A stretch of 64,000 bases of DNA from Plantago major (taxonomy: Eukaryota; Streptophyta; Magnoliopsida; Lamiales; Plantaginaceae). The translations under genes and the position numbers were made by a program. Where the stretch lies: assembly GCA_026545765.1 (NCBI GenBank), contig CM048839.1, forward strand, positions 18,972,566 to 19,036,565, written 5' to 3'. Position 1 is the stretch's first letter. Each line of letters opens with the position of its first letter. The notes under the pieces are model-generated. The model did not search any database. It had not been told where the DNA came from and worked only from the letters and a program-made list of their open reading frames with translations. This document shows positions 21,766 through 33,493 of this stretch, piece after piece.

Positions 21766-22463
21766 TTTCATCCTTTTTAAAAGAAGTTTTGTCCTCAAAA
21801 CTAAAATTCACTGTGTCTCCACTGCGCCACATTAATAAAGCTCAGTTCTCTAAATCTTCTATTCACCTACTTCCTTCGTAATACTTTTCCACCGATCCAA
21901 AAACATACTAAATTCCTTTTAGTACAACCTCATCAAACTTTGATTCCTCAAAAATCATATAACATAAGCTCCTAGAGATACTAACCTAGGCATCTTAAAG
22001 ATATGAACCTAAGCACCTCGAAGATACTAACCTAAGCACCTCGAAGATACTAACCTAAGATCCTCGAAAAGACTAACCTGAGATCCTAAAAAAGACAAAC
22101 CTAGGCTTCAATTCTAGCCTAACTCCTCGATTTTTCCCTTCATCCAAATCGACACTTCACATATTCAAACTTGGGACCTACACCCAACAAATCGAAACCT
22201 TCTTTCTTCACAGATTCTAGCTTAGACTCCCCAAAGATCATAACCCAAGAACCTCAAAAGAGTCACCTGAGATCCTCAAATATTCTAATCAAACTCCTCA
22301 AAATGACTAACCTAACTCCTCGAGTTTTCCTTTCATCCAAATCGACATTTCACATATTCAAACATGGGACCTACACCGAACAAACCAGAACCTTATTTCT
22401 TCACAGATTCTATAACCTAGGCTCCTCAAAGATCATAACCTAGGCTCTAATACCACTTTCCTT
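21766..22463 (-). other. 698-bp retroelement interior with PPT, short repeats and PBS
   Basis: At the low end the minus strand reads AAAAAGGATGAAA, a polypurine tract preceded by TTTTGAGGACAAAACTTC, the normal end of gypsy pol-adjacent sequence. Positions 21975-22110 hold degenerate ~24-bp tandem copies (CCTCGAAGATACTAACCTAA). Positions 22140-22260 and 22320-22450 are a direct duplication. At 22444-22455 the minus strand reads TGGTATTAGAGC, one base from the tRNA-iMet primer site. No protein is encoded. Confidence 0.75.
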
Positions 22464-24725
22464 TGTCACGCCCCAAAACAAAAATACTTTGGCGCAACCG
22501 ACCGTCTATCGTGAGATGGGCTCACGCCAAGACGAAGCCTCAATTTTAGTTATAAAACATTTTGAAAAGAGTGGTACAACAACAGAGAAACTACAACTCA
22601 AATACAATAAATACAATTTTAGAAATCTCGACTTATTACAGTTTCAGAAATTACAAGACCCTTCTCTAAACACCACTACTTGCTATAACTCGACCTTGCC
22701 TCCACTAGCAACCTCCTCCAAACCACAGTCAATTACTCAACTGAAAAAAGGTATAAGGGTGAGCTCCTGGCACTTTTACCCGGATCAAGTACAGTAGTAA
22801 AACATAAATATATATATACACTCGCCAATAATACAATATAGTCAAAATCATTTGCATGGAACATTATCAAAACAATATCAATTCATATCTTTTGCTCAAT
22901 CAGACAATACACTACGGCCACATGAACCATGGTGGCACACAAGTCGGCTTTTACATAACAATAACAATGTCCTTCCAAAGGGATAACATAACAATGTGAG
23001 ATCTCCAAAAGTACGACATTCCTCCGAAAGGGCCAAACAATTCATAGGCATATCGATGAGCATAAAACGTATTTTCAATCCATGATTTTAAACAAAACGA
23101 TTTTCAAACATCACATTTACAATAAAACATTTACGAGTGTACATATTTGATCCTTTTATAATAGACTATTATACCAAGTCTCATTCCTTGATATAATGAC
23201 CATAAGTTATTTCTTAAATCATAAAACAATACATATATATAATAATAATAAAATAGTAAAAGTGTCGAGGAAACCCCTTACACTTCAAATCGCCCGCTCA
23301 CTGTCTATCAACATCATGGCACGACCAATGCGGCATATCAATCCATCACTTCATAATTAATTCCAGAATATATCATATGTTGAGAAATATGACTCCTGTC
23401 CAATAAATAATAGTACCAAAACCCATCACTTTGCAATTCCTTGAATAACGTAATTAATTAAACCAATGTGATGATAATCTCAAACCTTAATTCCATCTCC
23501 AATCAAACGCGCCTGAAACTGATCCCATGCAAATCAATGATTCTCCCATCATCAAGATTTCAAGTTTGGTCAATGCAAAATATACAAGAAGACCGACTTC
23601 GTGTAACTTGCTTTGCTTATTTTTACTTCTCAAACTGACTGCCTCCACACATTTTAACTAGCAGTTGATATAATTAACCTAAAAGTCATATATCCAAACT
23701 CGGACCCAATTTATCCAATAACTCTTCGATACACTTCTTTGAGCTTTTATTCTGGTCCAAACTCAATCCAATAAAATTAGGGATTATTACATAGGGCAAC
23801 CCATTTAGAATGACGTTTCTCATATTCGTACTACTTAATCGGACAATTACAATTTAGTCCAAAAACCCATAATTTCCATTGACCAGCTTAATTGAGCTAT
23901 TCAATTCCATCACAACCAAACATGGCCTTATGAAATTTTAAATAAACAAAATAAATTTTTAAAAAAAAAACCATCTTCTTCTTCTTCCATCTTCAACAAC
24001 ATACATCTTTGACAACGACCTTGCCGACTTCAGCGGTCCACCTATGAAGCTCATGGAAGTTCCAACTTTATATTGTCAAAGAAGACTTGAACATATTAAT
24101 TGCCATAGTAGCTGTAGCGATCCAAATGGCACAAGAGTCCAAAGACCAAACAATCTGGAAATTGAAACTCCAAGCTCTCCATGTCCGTCTTCTTCCTCAA
24201 GCACTTCATCTTTTTCGTCGCAGCGGAATTCTTCTTTTCTTCTTCCTATTTCTTCCTCTTCTCCGTTCGACTGATGTAGCCGAACAGCAGATGGCTTAAC
24301 TTTCTGGTCAGCCGTGGGCTCCGCTCCCCTCCGTCCATGGCGGTGCACGGTGCTCCGACCTCAACAAGCCTTGGTCTTCCTCGATTCGCACATGGATCTG
24401 TATGACGTGTCTCTAGTCCTCCAATTTGGCCGAATTGGCCCTTCCATCCACTGATTGGTTTGGAGACCACCCTTCCCTTCTTTCGTCTTTCCTTGCACGG
24501 CTGAGCTGTTATTGTTTGGCAACCTTCAAAATCCAATAATTTGAGAGGGCAAAATTGACTTTTTCAGGTTTTAATTCGAATTTGGTCAAATTCGTGGACT
24601 AAAGTGTAATTGTTCGACTAAGTGATACTAATGTGTAATTACGACATCTAAATGGGGTGTGGATGTAATTCGCCCATAAAATTATCATAGCCCGTCTAAA
24701 ATAATCGATCCATGAAAAATAATGA
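22464..24725 (-). repeat. 5' LTR, truncated and split by a MULE
   Basis: The plus strand begins TGTCACGCCCC. It is homologous to 1365-2305 plus 17871-18216. The short MULE at 23780-24675 splits it, and homology ends at about 24720, next to the CTAG of a Helitron-like end. Confidence 0.8.
23780..24675. mobile_element. Non-autonomous MULE (896 bp)
   Basis: Flanked by the perfect 9-bp duplication ATAAAATTA (23771-23779 and 24676-24684). The homologous LTR copy at about 18176 has an uninterrupted single site. The TIRs of about 90 bp share GGG..ATTACAT, CCCATTTAGA and GAACAATTACA.TTTAGTCCA. The centre (23990-24540) is GC-richer than the ends, with open frames on both strands, as expected of a captured gene piece, but I do not recognise its source. 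Confidence 0.9.
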
Positions 24726-24745
24726 CTAGTAACATCCCGTGCATC
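24726..24745 (-). mobile_element. Possible Helitron 3' terminus (degenerate)
   Basis: The plus strand reads A/CTAGTAACATCCCGTGCATC. On the minus strand this gives GATGCACGGGATGTTACTAG followed by T, the form of several plant Helitron 3' ends, but the partner arm of the hairpin is lost. It coincides with the point where LTR homology stops. Confidence 0.4.
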
Positions 24746-24780
24746 ATCTCAGGTCCAAATAAATTTCCAACTCCAACTCC

Positions 24781-24782
<2 letters not shown>

Positions 24783-24846
<64 letters not shown>
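24783..24846. repeat. (AT)n microsatellite
   Basis: About 64 bp of AT repeats with a single AC interruption. Confidence 0.95.
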
Positions 24847-24849
<3 letters not shown>

Positions 24850-25665
24850 ACGGTATAGTTTAGTTTTAATAATAAATAAAAAGGGATGACAATATAAATT
24901 AATCGAGAAAATAAAATAGTCAAACTTATGTAAACAACGTTGTCGTTGTGTCAGTGGTAGTCCTTCAATACTATATCATTGAGTCATTTTTTTTTTTTAT
25001 GCTAACTATAGAAAATTTAAAAGTACGACTCATCATGATGGATATGCTTTAAAAGGGGTAGAATCCAACCTTAAACCCGTTCGGGACCCGACGGGTTGAT
25101 AACATATATTTTATACCGGATCCTACCGTATCTGACCTGTTAATTAGTAACAGATACATGTTTTTTAAAAATTTGTATCCCTCAAAACGAACCAAAATAA
25201 AATACAAAAGTATACACAGTCAATAGAGTTTTTTTCCCAACAACCCATGGTGGTATGTGGTCACCCCACTACACACACACGAAAATTATTATTGTACAAA
25301 CATAATTTTACATGTTAGAGCTATTTTTATCCCCCCCCCCTCCCGTTTCCAACAACCCCACGGTCTTATGTGGTCACCCTACCAATGACACAAAAGTTAT
25401 TATTCAACAAACATATTTTCACATGCTATAATTGTTTTTTTCCCACAATTCCAACCCCCAACCAAACCCGGAGGCCCGTTATGGATGAAGAAAGTAGAGA
25501 GAAGATCAAAGAGAGTATATGCCCCGACCCCTTATGGAGATCAACAAAGTAGAGAGAAGATCGAAGAGAGTTTCCCCGCCTACAGAGTATCAGATACCCG
25601 AAATGAAAACATGCAAATCCTGTCAAGAGACCATCTCTAGGCCTAACTCACACCACTTTTGTTAT
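24847..25665. other. AT-rich region without genes; short direct duplications
   Basis: No coding frame is supported. Positions 25238-25330 and 25350-25440 are diverged copies containing TATGTGGTCACCC. Positions 25484-25515 and 25541-25572 repeat AAAGTAGAGAGAAGATC. A C-run lies at 25332-25341. Confidence 0.5.
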
Positions 25666-25667
25666 TA

Positions 25668-25929
25668 CTCCCTTCGCCCCGAACTCAAAACTTTCAATTT
25701 TCCGTTTTGGTCCGTTCCAAACTCAACTTCTCCTTTAAATAGAAAATTTCTCTCCTACTTTATTGACATATCTCCTATTTTATTTACAATCTCTCATATT
25801 TTAATCACACTCTTTCAGTACTTTATTTACTCTTTTTGCTACTTTATTCATTATCTCTCATACATTTATTCACTTTATCTTAAAACTTGTGCCCGGACCA
25901 ACAGAAAGTTGTGTTCGTGACGGAGGGAG
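25668..25929. mobile_element. Stowaway-type MITE
   Basis: Starts CTCCCTTCGCCCCGAACTC and ends GTGACGGAGGGAG, flanked by TA at 25666-25667 and 25930-25931. The 262-bp body of CTCCTACTTTATT-like repeats matches the member at 182-418. Confidence 0.85.
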
Positions 25930-26239
25930 TATATGGGTAGGAGTAAGTCTTCTGAGAGACCGTCTTTATATAAATTATCAAGAGACTGACATATACTGTC
26001 AAGAAAATCATTGATGTTATTGCCCTCATGATAAGACTCCCCTATTCGAACTCTGCTCCAACGTAGAATCAAAATTTATAATTGGACATCTAAATAACTA
26101 TTAATTTTCTTTTAAATGGATTCGAGGAGTATTATGTTTAATAAATGCTCTATTTTTAAAAATGTCATTATTTCATTTTATCGCATTTAATAAATTTATA
26201 TTATATTTTAATGAAAAAAATTATTTAATTTAATAATAA

Positions 26240-27476
26240 TATTTAAGATTGGTGCATTGGATTCGTTTTGTTACGGCGAATCTGAATATATATTCAAAAA
26301 TATTTTCGAAGTTTTTTGATAAATTTATATGAGATTTTATAAAAACAATGTATACGGTAAAAAAAAAGAGTGAAAGTGATAAGGTGCATTGTATAGTATT
26401 GAATTAACATGTTTAATAACTTATTTTGCAAAATTGAATTTACACAACCAATATATCTCATTTAATAGATTTATATTTCATTTTAATGAATAATAAATTA
26501 TTTAATAAATAATAATATTCAACATTGGTGTCTATAGATTTGTCATGTCGCGGTGATCCAAATGTATGTTATATTTTGTAGATAAAATTATATGAAATTT
26601 AATAAAAACTATATATGCAATCAACATACAAAAAATAAATAGTGGAATTCATAATTGCATCGCATTGTAAACAACTCACATGTTCCACATCTTATTTCCC
26701 AAAATTAGGATTTACACAACCAATATATTCAATTTAATAAATTTATATTTTATTTTAATGAATAAATATTTTATTTAATTAATAATAATATTTAAAATTA
26801 TTGTCTATGGATTCATATTGTCATGGTGAATCCAAATATATGCTCGAAATATTTTTTGGAGTTTTGTAGATAAATTTATATGAGATTTAATAAAAATATA
26901 TGTATGCAGTCAACACTGAAAATAAATAGTGTAAGTTATTTAGTGCATTGCATTGTACTATATAATTATATAAAATATTCCATAGATTTTTTTCCAAATT
27001 TAAAATTTACACAACCAATAGACTTATACTTCTAAATTACAATTTTCTTTTTTCTTTAATTTTGTGAAGAAAATTGCATAATAATATATTAAATTGGTGT
27101 CTATGGATTCGTCTTTGTCGCGGTGAATCCAAATATATGTTCTAAATATTTTTCAGAGTTTTGTAGATAAATTTATATGATATTTAACCTAAAAATATAT
27201 ATATGCAATCAACGTACTAAAAATAAATAGTGCAAGTTATATGGTGCATTGCATTATATATAATTAAAATGTTACATAATTTTTTGTTCAAATTTAAAAT
27301 TTACACAACCAATAGAATTATACATCTAAATTACAATTTTCTTTTTTGCTTTATTTTTGTGAAGAAAATTTCATAATAATATTTAAAATTGGTGTCTATG
27401 GATTCGTATTGTCGCGGTGAATCCAAATATATGTTCGAAATATTTTTCGGAGTTTTGTAGATAAATTCATATGAGA

Positions 27477-27544
<68 letters not shown>

Positions 27545-27720
27545 ATGTATGTATATGTGCAGTCAACATGCATGTTATATGGTGCATTGCATTGTATATA
27601 ATTAAAATGTTCCATAGATTGTTTTTCCAAAATTAAAATTTACACAACCAATAGAATTATACTTCAAAATTATAATTTTCTTTTTTGCTTTATTTTTGTG
27701 AATGAAACTCCATGAAATTC
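26240..27720. repeat. ~285-bp tandem (satellite-like) repeat, about five units
   Basis: Units start near 26250, 26526, 26800, 27097 and 27392. Shared landmarks are GGTGTCTATGGATTCGT, CGCGGTGAATCCAAATATAT, GAGTTTTGTAGATAAATTTA and AATTTACACAACCAATAGA. Spacing is 275-295 bp and the units have diverged by substitutions and small indels. An (AT)n tract fills 27480-27537 in the last unit. No gene is present. Confidence 0.85.
27480..27537. repeat. (AT)n microsatellite
   Basis: About 58 bp of AT dinucleotides inside the last satellite unit, followed by GTGTATGTATGTAT. Confidence 0.95.
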
Positions 27721-27798
27721 AAAGAGACATGCCACATCATATTTTGCCTATGTAACATGTCTCTTTGCTCACATAGGTTACCACTTTTATTTTATATA

Positions 27799-27829
27799 CT
27801 AGAAATTAAACACCGCGCTAAGCGCGGTG
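27799..27829 (-). other. Helitron 3' end: CTAG plus hairpin
   Basis: CTAG at 27799-27802 (palindromic, so it also reads CTAG on the minus strand), then the perfect 8-bp-stem hairpin CACCGCGC-TAA-GCGCGGTG at 27811-27829. The flanking base at 27798 is A, as Helitron A/T insertion requires. Confidence 0.88.
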
Positions 27830-27839
27830 CCCATGTATT

Positions 27840-29199
27840 TTTATAATAAATAGTTTCCTCTGTTGAACTTAAAAACCCAAGACCTTCATTACACTCTATC
27901 AAAAGTGACGATATAATACCGGGACAGAAGATTTTAACAGTCAAATTTTTGAACTTGTTTTTCATCTCCAATTTTTTCATTTATATGGAATTGGGAGAAA
28001 GTAAAAGGTATTCACTGCATACCATTAATAACTTCCTAACTTTTCTTTTTTTCAGTTCCATTAGAGTATTTCTAACCCATAAATGAAAAGTTTTTACCCA
28101 GTAACTAATTATTTATTATTTTTCTTTCCTAATTTATTATCACTTTATTTAATCTCTGTCATATTGTATTACCCACTCACAACTTTACGAATATAATACA
28201 TCTTACAAATTATTTTTTATTACCAATTTATTAATTGAAGAGAAAGTGAGAGCTTATGAAGCTCTTAATAGACCGGACGGAGTAATTAACACAATATAGT
28301 CTTGAAAAAAATAAATAAAGAAAATAAGACATTCAACTATAGTTTAGTAAGTACACAATACAATACACTTAATTTGGAGGTCCTATTACTTGTCCATTCT
28401 AAACTTCCACTGTTGGTTACTCAATCTTGTCTCTTTCGCTTAATTCTTCTTCCCCGACTGGATCACAAACCATCTTCAACAGGCTCCTTCTGGTCCTCTG
28501 CAAAATAGAACGTTGCCTCATTTATTCTTCTTTACAATATGTTTGTTTTTTTTCTCCTTCATCTTGTATACCATACCCAGGAATGACTAACCTTGATTTA
28601 TCTCCGGGTTTTTGTTATCGTTCCCTTCTGTTGCGTTGATCGCTGGAACGAAAGCAGTACATGTTAGGTTTCATTGAATGGTTAGATAAACATTCATGTG
28701 CACTTGCAAAGTCAGAAGACTACAACAATTTACCTATGCGAATCTTCACTTGTTCGGAACTTGTTGATGGATCTGACTTCGAATTCCCCAGCTTGCCTTT
28801 CTTGTGGCATTGCTTGACTATCTCTGTACACATAATTAGGCATGAAATTTTATCAACTGTTAGTTTGCATTTCATACATTGGCCTTGCAGTAAATGTAGA
28901 ATCAAATTTATATCACTCAGTGAATCAAAAATGCTCCCTTTAGAATCCTAGTTGAGCTCGTTATATACAACAATTCTAAAAGATGAAATCTGAATACGTT
29001 ATCATACTTCCTCCTCTTTCCTGAAAACATTTGTTTGTTTTGTTTGTTTTTTCGCGACGCTTCTCATCCAAGTCTTCGCATTCGTCCTTTTTAACTGTAT
29101 ATTGGCTATCTTCATTGTCACTGTGTGAGCTTTCTCGTCCTACATTATCACAAAATTGAGCCATGAACTTGTAATAAAATTTATGTTGTAACTCATGAA
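27840..29199. other. Helitron 3' region, low coding content
   Basis: The sequence downstream of the RPA gene is AT-rich. Minus-strand frames at 29266-28976 (acidic, SHSDNEDSQ) may be the RPA gene's last exon. Nothing else is recognised. A partial MITE-like end (GGACGGAGTA) occurs at about 28276. Confidence 0.4.
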
Positions 29200-31666
29200 T
29201 CACATTTCTTCTATGCTGCATACCTCCCACGTCTTGTACATCTCTTCGGTTCACTCCGTTTCCCAATGTATCACCTTCCGTGAAGGCTCCTGCTTTGAAT
29301 CGTTAAACCTAATCATGACTGAACCAAGTCTCGTATTTGTCCTATTTCTAGTTTTGAATTAAAGAAACATGCATTGACATACCTATTTCATCTTCCGAAT
29401 CACTGCTCACGATACAGTTGTTATGCCTTATAAGTCTTCTTCTTCGTGTTGATGTTGTCACCCTTTGCAAATCTTCCACTATTGGTTTTCTATCCGGTTT
29501 GTTTCGTCTCGCTGTCGTTGAAAATGGTCTCTGTCTTAACGTCTTCACATCAAAGTTCTAGGACATTGTAATAATTAAGCTGTCCGGCTGACTGATTATT
29601 TTCTAAGCCTGTCCTGACTTTTATTTTCAGCCGTAAATTATCCAACCTGGCATTAACAACATCAACTGGTATTTCTCCCTCCTGTGTTTAGACGTTCAAC
29701 CAATAGTCAACATCGATTAATGGTAATAAAGTGCTTGTGTTTTGGACCCTCTAACTTACTCTCGTAAATGCCTCATACAAGTCCACAGCCGAAACTCCTA
29801 GTATTCTCTATGCTTCAGTTCCAAACAAAATTACGTTGGCATCACCTGTGTTGTCCGATATCGTCAATGAAAATCAGTATCTGCAAAAGCACCAACTAAT
29901 CATAAACATAGCTTGGATCTTTTTGGACAGAGTTCATGTTGTGTTGCTAGTAAATAGTTCGTCACCTTGGTTTTGCAATTCTGTTTACATCACAAATTCT
30001 GCACATGAATTTTGAGTTGTACGCTCCTGTTGTACCGTAGTTACATTTTGCACAGCACATATAGAAGAACGTCTGGTGTTTCTCCGTGATCCTACCTCGG
30101 ACGTTAACAACTGTCCTTGAATGCTATTTTATTTGTCACTTTGTTAGTGGTTGAAAGTATGTTGTGCTCTTATGTTATATTTATTCCCAAAACCTCACTT
30201 ACCTGGCTTGAAGATAGAATATCGCGTACAGTTCCAATCGGCTCATCTTCCTGGATTTTCTCTTCGAAAAAACCTCCTTCCATAACTATATCATCTATGA
30301 TGTGTTTAGATTCATCTCTCCTATATGAAAATATTTTCCTTGATTATGGCAATGATCCAACAAATCAAAATCTCCGCACTGATTAGTACCAATGTCATAG
30401 CTACAATCGTGTAACTTACCATTTTATTAGATCGAAAATGTATTTTGTCTCGAATGTGTCCAAAACAAGTGAAGCAGATGTTGATGCCAGAGTAATGCCT
30501 ACAAAGTATAAGCATGTAAGCTATGTGTTTTTTCCTTGCATAACAACGTGTTAGAGACTTAGAGTTCTTGTATTTATGTCATGTTTTTATTGCAAAAAAT
30601 GAACGTACCGAAGAATGGTTTGACCACAAAGTTCAGCAATGCCACGACGGGCCTGTTCGCAGCCTGACTGAGAGTTGCTAACATTTTTTCTGGAACAATG
30701 TCATTCCACAGGGTAACGACCACCGGCTTCAATCTATCATTTTAGAACGAGTAACTGGGTGTTAGTTTCACATAGTTAGAAGTAATTGTTTAATTCTTTG
30801 TGTAATTAAGTCATGATAGGGAATAGAGTAATACTCTCGGTCCACAGCTGCGTAATCGTTGAGGGTGTGGTTTCTATCATTTATCTTCACTCGTCTTGTA
30901 GGACGTCTATCGATTATGACGCAAATAGTGCCTGAAACACGCAACATCAAACCGGTTGTAAGGGTAAAAATAAAATAAAGGCGGAACATAAATTCTAACG
31001 CGGATCGAGCCACTCACTGATTAACGTATTCTTTCTCAAGTGCTGGTTCAGTTGTTTGAAAGTAATGAATTCCGGCTCAAAGGGGATCGTTCTTAGTTTG
31101 CCGACTTCGACATCACGGATAGAAGTTTTAGAACTGATGGTCCATTGGTAGTTCGAAGATGAAAGGGGATTTCTGAACATATCTTTGACAGGGGTCACTG
31201 CAGCATTTGAGATGATGTATGTCTTTCCAACCTCGAGAGTGTTTTTATGTAATTCTATGTCACCCTTGAACATCACAGCCTCTACTGTTTGACCCTAAGA
31301 ATCAAGCAATGAACACTTCATTCGTCTTTCGACAATTCTGTTTGTGAATGTGTTCCTGACTATTTTTGGGAAATATAGACAACAATATAGACTACCTCCT
31401 TTTTTTCTCTGTTGTATTATTTTTTTTACATTAGTTCCGTAATCAACCCCACCGTATTATCATATATGTAAATGCGCGCATCACCCGGTGGAGTTAAACA
31501 AAAAATGATGAAATTATACCTGTTCATCCGTTAGCAGCATCTTCTGGTATTTTGTTTTTGTTTTTGTTCCAGCCCTGGGATTTGTCTTGCTGACTACTCT
31601 TATTTTCACCGCCCAATCGCCAATGTTTGGTTTAACCGAATTGATTCCATCTGTTTCCCGATCCAT
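29200..31666 (-). pseudogene. RPA1-like single-strand DNA-binding protein of the Helitron
   Basis: The minus-strand start at 31666 gives MDRETDGINSV then GDWAVKIRVVSKTNPRAG, the first OB fold of plant RPA70-like proteins (exon to about 31523). The next exon (31295-31020) continues VEAVMFKGDIELHKNTLEV and PFEPEFITFKQL. Further exons give GTICVIIDRRPTRRVK (about 30930) and LKPVVVTLWNDIVPEKML (about 30735), then GITLASTSASLVLDT. A C4 zinc ribbon CCAKCNYGT...FMCRICD (about 30060-29990) is followed by SDNTGDANVILFGTEA, a TAG stop at about 29814 and RILGVSAVDLYEAF. The C-terminal exons are Arg-rich with SSDSEDE. Introns begin with GT. Helitron RPA is thought to protect single-strand intermediates. 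The single stop suggests decay. Confidence 0.82.
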
Positions 31667-31669
31667 ACT

Positions 31670-32640
31670 ACCTGCAGTCACAAAATCTTAGTTCTGATTG
31701 CCACCTTTTGCCGCGCCATATGGTGAATGACTCAATTAAAGATAAACCGTACCTTTCGATTTGTTGAACCAATGATTGATACCCTTCCGCTCTTTTTCTT
31801 GTGGATTCCTGAACGGTTATATTTATATCCATGTATATGCCTGTTCATGGACTTGTGCTCCCTTCGGAACCGTTGCAACCCTTATGACATAGTGATGAAT
31901 TAAACGATTCGCGCATTTACTATACGCTATTTGGTTTTTCTCTATGTTGTTTTATAAATTTGATGTCATGTATATATATGTTGGGTCACATTTATGTTTT
32001 AAGTTTAGCCCCAAGTAATAGGTGCTAAATTTTGTTTTTATAGTTCATTTGAATGTTCTTTATTTTCTGTTTGAGATTAATTCACTGTGAAAGTTTATTT
32101 ACTATTTTACCGGATTAGTCCTAATTGGACAACCGACATGGCACGCATGGAGTATAAAATAAAATAAAAGTTCGATTAAATAATATTGAAATTATTTTTG
32201 TTGTAACATAATATATAAAAATATATCAGTTTAATATGAAGCAAAATAATAGAATAATATATATGGAAAACAAGTTTTCCCTTATTTTTTTTACCCTACT
32301 AATATGACTATAACAAATATCTTGCCCTAAAATTTTGTGCACCTATGCGGTTGAACATCCCGCATGGGCTGAGGGCCGGCCCTAAACGATTTTGTTTAGT
32401 TAATTGTCCATGGGGTCCTAAATGGCATAAAGCGTGAGCGCGCATCCAAGTGTAAAATTGAAATCGTTAAAAATTTCGGGAAATGGTAAAGTGGAATCTT
32501 TTTAAATCGGTTGGTTATAATAATAATATTAATCTTTTTCCACAAGGTATATGAATGTTTTGTTTTGCACTCTTGATAAAATGTGTATGTAGTTGTGTTT
32601 TAAGCCATTAAGACCTTGAAACATGTTATCTCTGTAAGTT
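31670..32640. other. Helitron intergenic region
   Basis: Upstream side of the RPA gene. AT-rich with no supported coding sequence. It should hold the RPA promoter, but no clear TATA box could be chosen. Confidence 0.4.
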
Positions 32641-33484
32641 CAGGTTTTCTACCGTCAGTCAGGGTGTCGCCCTGACTAACGTCAGTCAGGGTGTCGACAT
32701 CTGACATGTGTCCATTGCTCTGTGTCGCCCTCAACCGTTGCTCTGTGTCGCAAAAGGTGTTGCTCTAACCGTTTACGTTGCTTTAAATTATTTAAATAAA
32801 ATATTTTTGATATATTAAAAAATTAATGCTATTAAAAAATAAAAAATAATTTTTTTTAAAAACTATTAAATTCTTCAAAAAAAATTAATTATTAAAATTT
32901 TAACTCACCTTCCCCTATCCCCACCACCACCCACTACCACCGCACCAACACCACCACCCACCATCTTCTTCCCCACCACCAACACAGTACACCACCACCA
33001 AAATCACTGCCGGAGCTCCGGTGGAAATTCTGATTTTTTTTTCTTTTTTTTTTTTTTTAATTGAGCTTCCGCTTTGGAAGCTCCGGATCGGAGCTTCCCC
33101 GCGTGGGAAGCTCCAGATTGGAGCTTCCGTCCGCCATGGAAGCTCCGATATGGAGCTTCCATGGCGAGCTCGGATCGAGTTCGTGGCGAAGCTCGGATCG
33201 AAAAAAAAAATGGAGCTCATGAACTCCGATCATTTTTTTCGTGGCGGCTTCCGGTTAGAGTAAAAATATTTTTTTAAAATATATTTAAATAATTTAAAGC
33301 GACGTAGGCGGTTGGAGCAACACGTAGCGCAACACCTCGTGCGACACGAGCGATACCCCATGGCAACACTTAGTGCGATAGGTAACAAATTATTCGATCT
33401 CCACCGTTAAAATTTTAATCTAATGAATCAAAATAGGTGACTGACGTTAGTCAGGGCGACACCTTGACTGACGGTAGAAAGCCC
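32641..33484. mobile_element. Non-autonomous MULE (844 bp)
   Basis: Perfect 9-bp duplication CTGTAAGTT at 32632-32640 and 33485-33493. The TIRs are CAGGTTTTCTACCGTCAGTC and the inverted GGGCTTTCTACCGTCAGTCA, continuing through GGTGTCGCCCTGACTAACGT. The interior has many alternating GGAAGCTCC and GGAGCTTCC motifs (33060-33200) and short frames with no recognisable product. Confidence 0.9.
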
Positions 33485-33493
33485 CTGTAAGTT

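Larger units (their letters stand above)
1365..24725 (-). mobile_element. Non-autonomous gypsy-type LTR element (long LTRs, short interior)
   Basis: Read on the minus strand, the 5' LTR is 24725-22464, the interior 22463-21766 and the 3' LTR 21765-1365. The LTR tips are TGTAATATCCC and GGGGCGTGACA, typical of plant Ty3/gypsy chromoviruses such as Tekay/Del. A tRNA-iMet-like primer site and a polypurine tract border the interior. The two LTR copies align over about 1.3 kb (1365-2305 plus 17871-18216 against 22464-23779 plus 24685-24720). The 3' LTR is split by the MULE at 2306-17861. The 5' LTR is split by a small MULE and cut off at 24726. The interior is only 698 bp and has no gag or pol, so the element depended on a relative. 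The right-hand target duplication is lost. That both LTRs belong to one element is inferred from order, orientation and homology. Confidence 0.7.

Noticed and set aside
32915..33263. Frames on both strands in the short MULE
   Set aside because: Made by the GGAAGCTCC/GGAGCTTCC repeats and T-runs; no motif.
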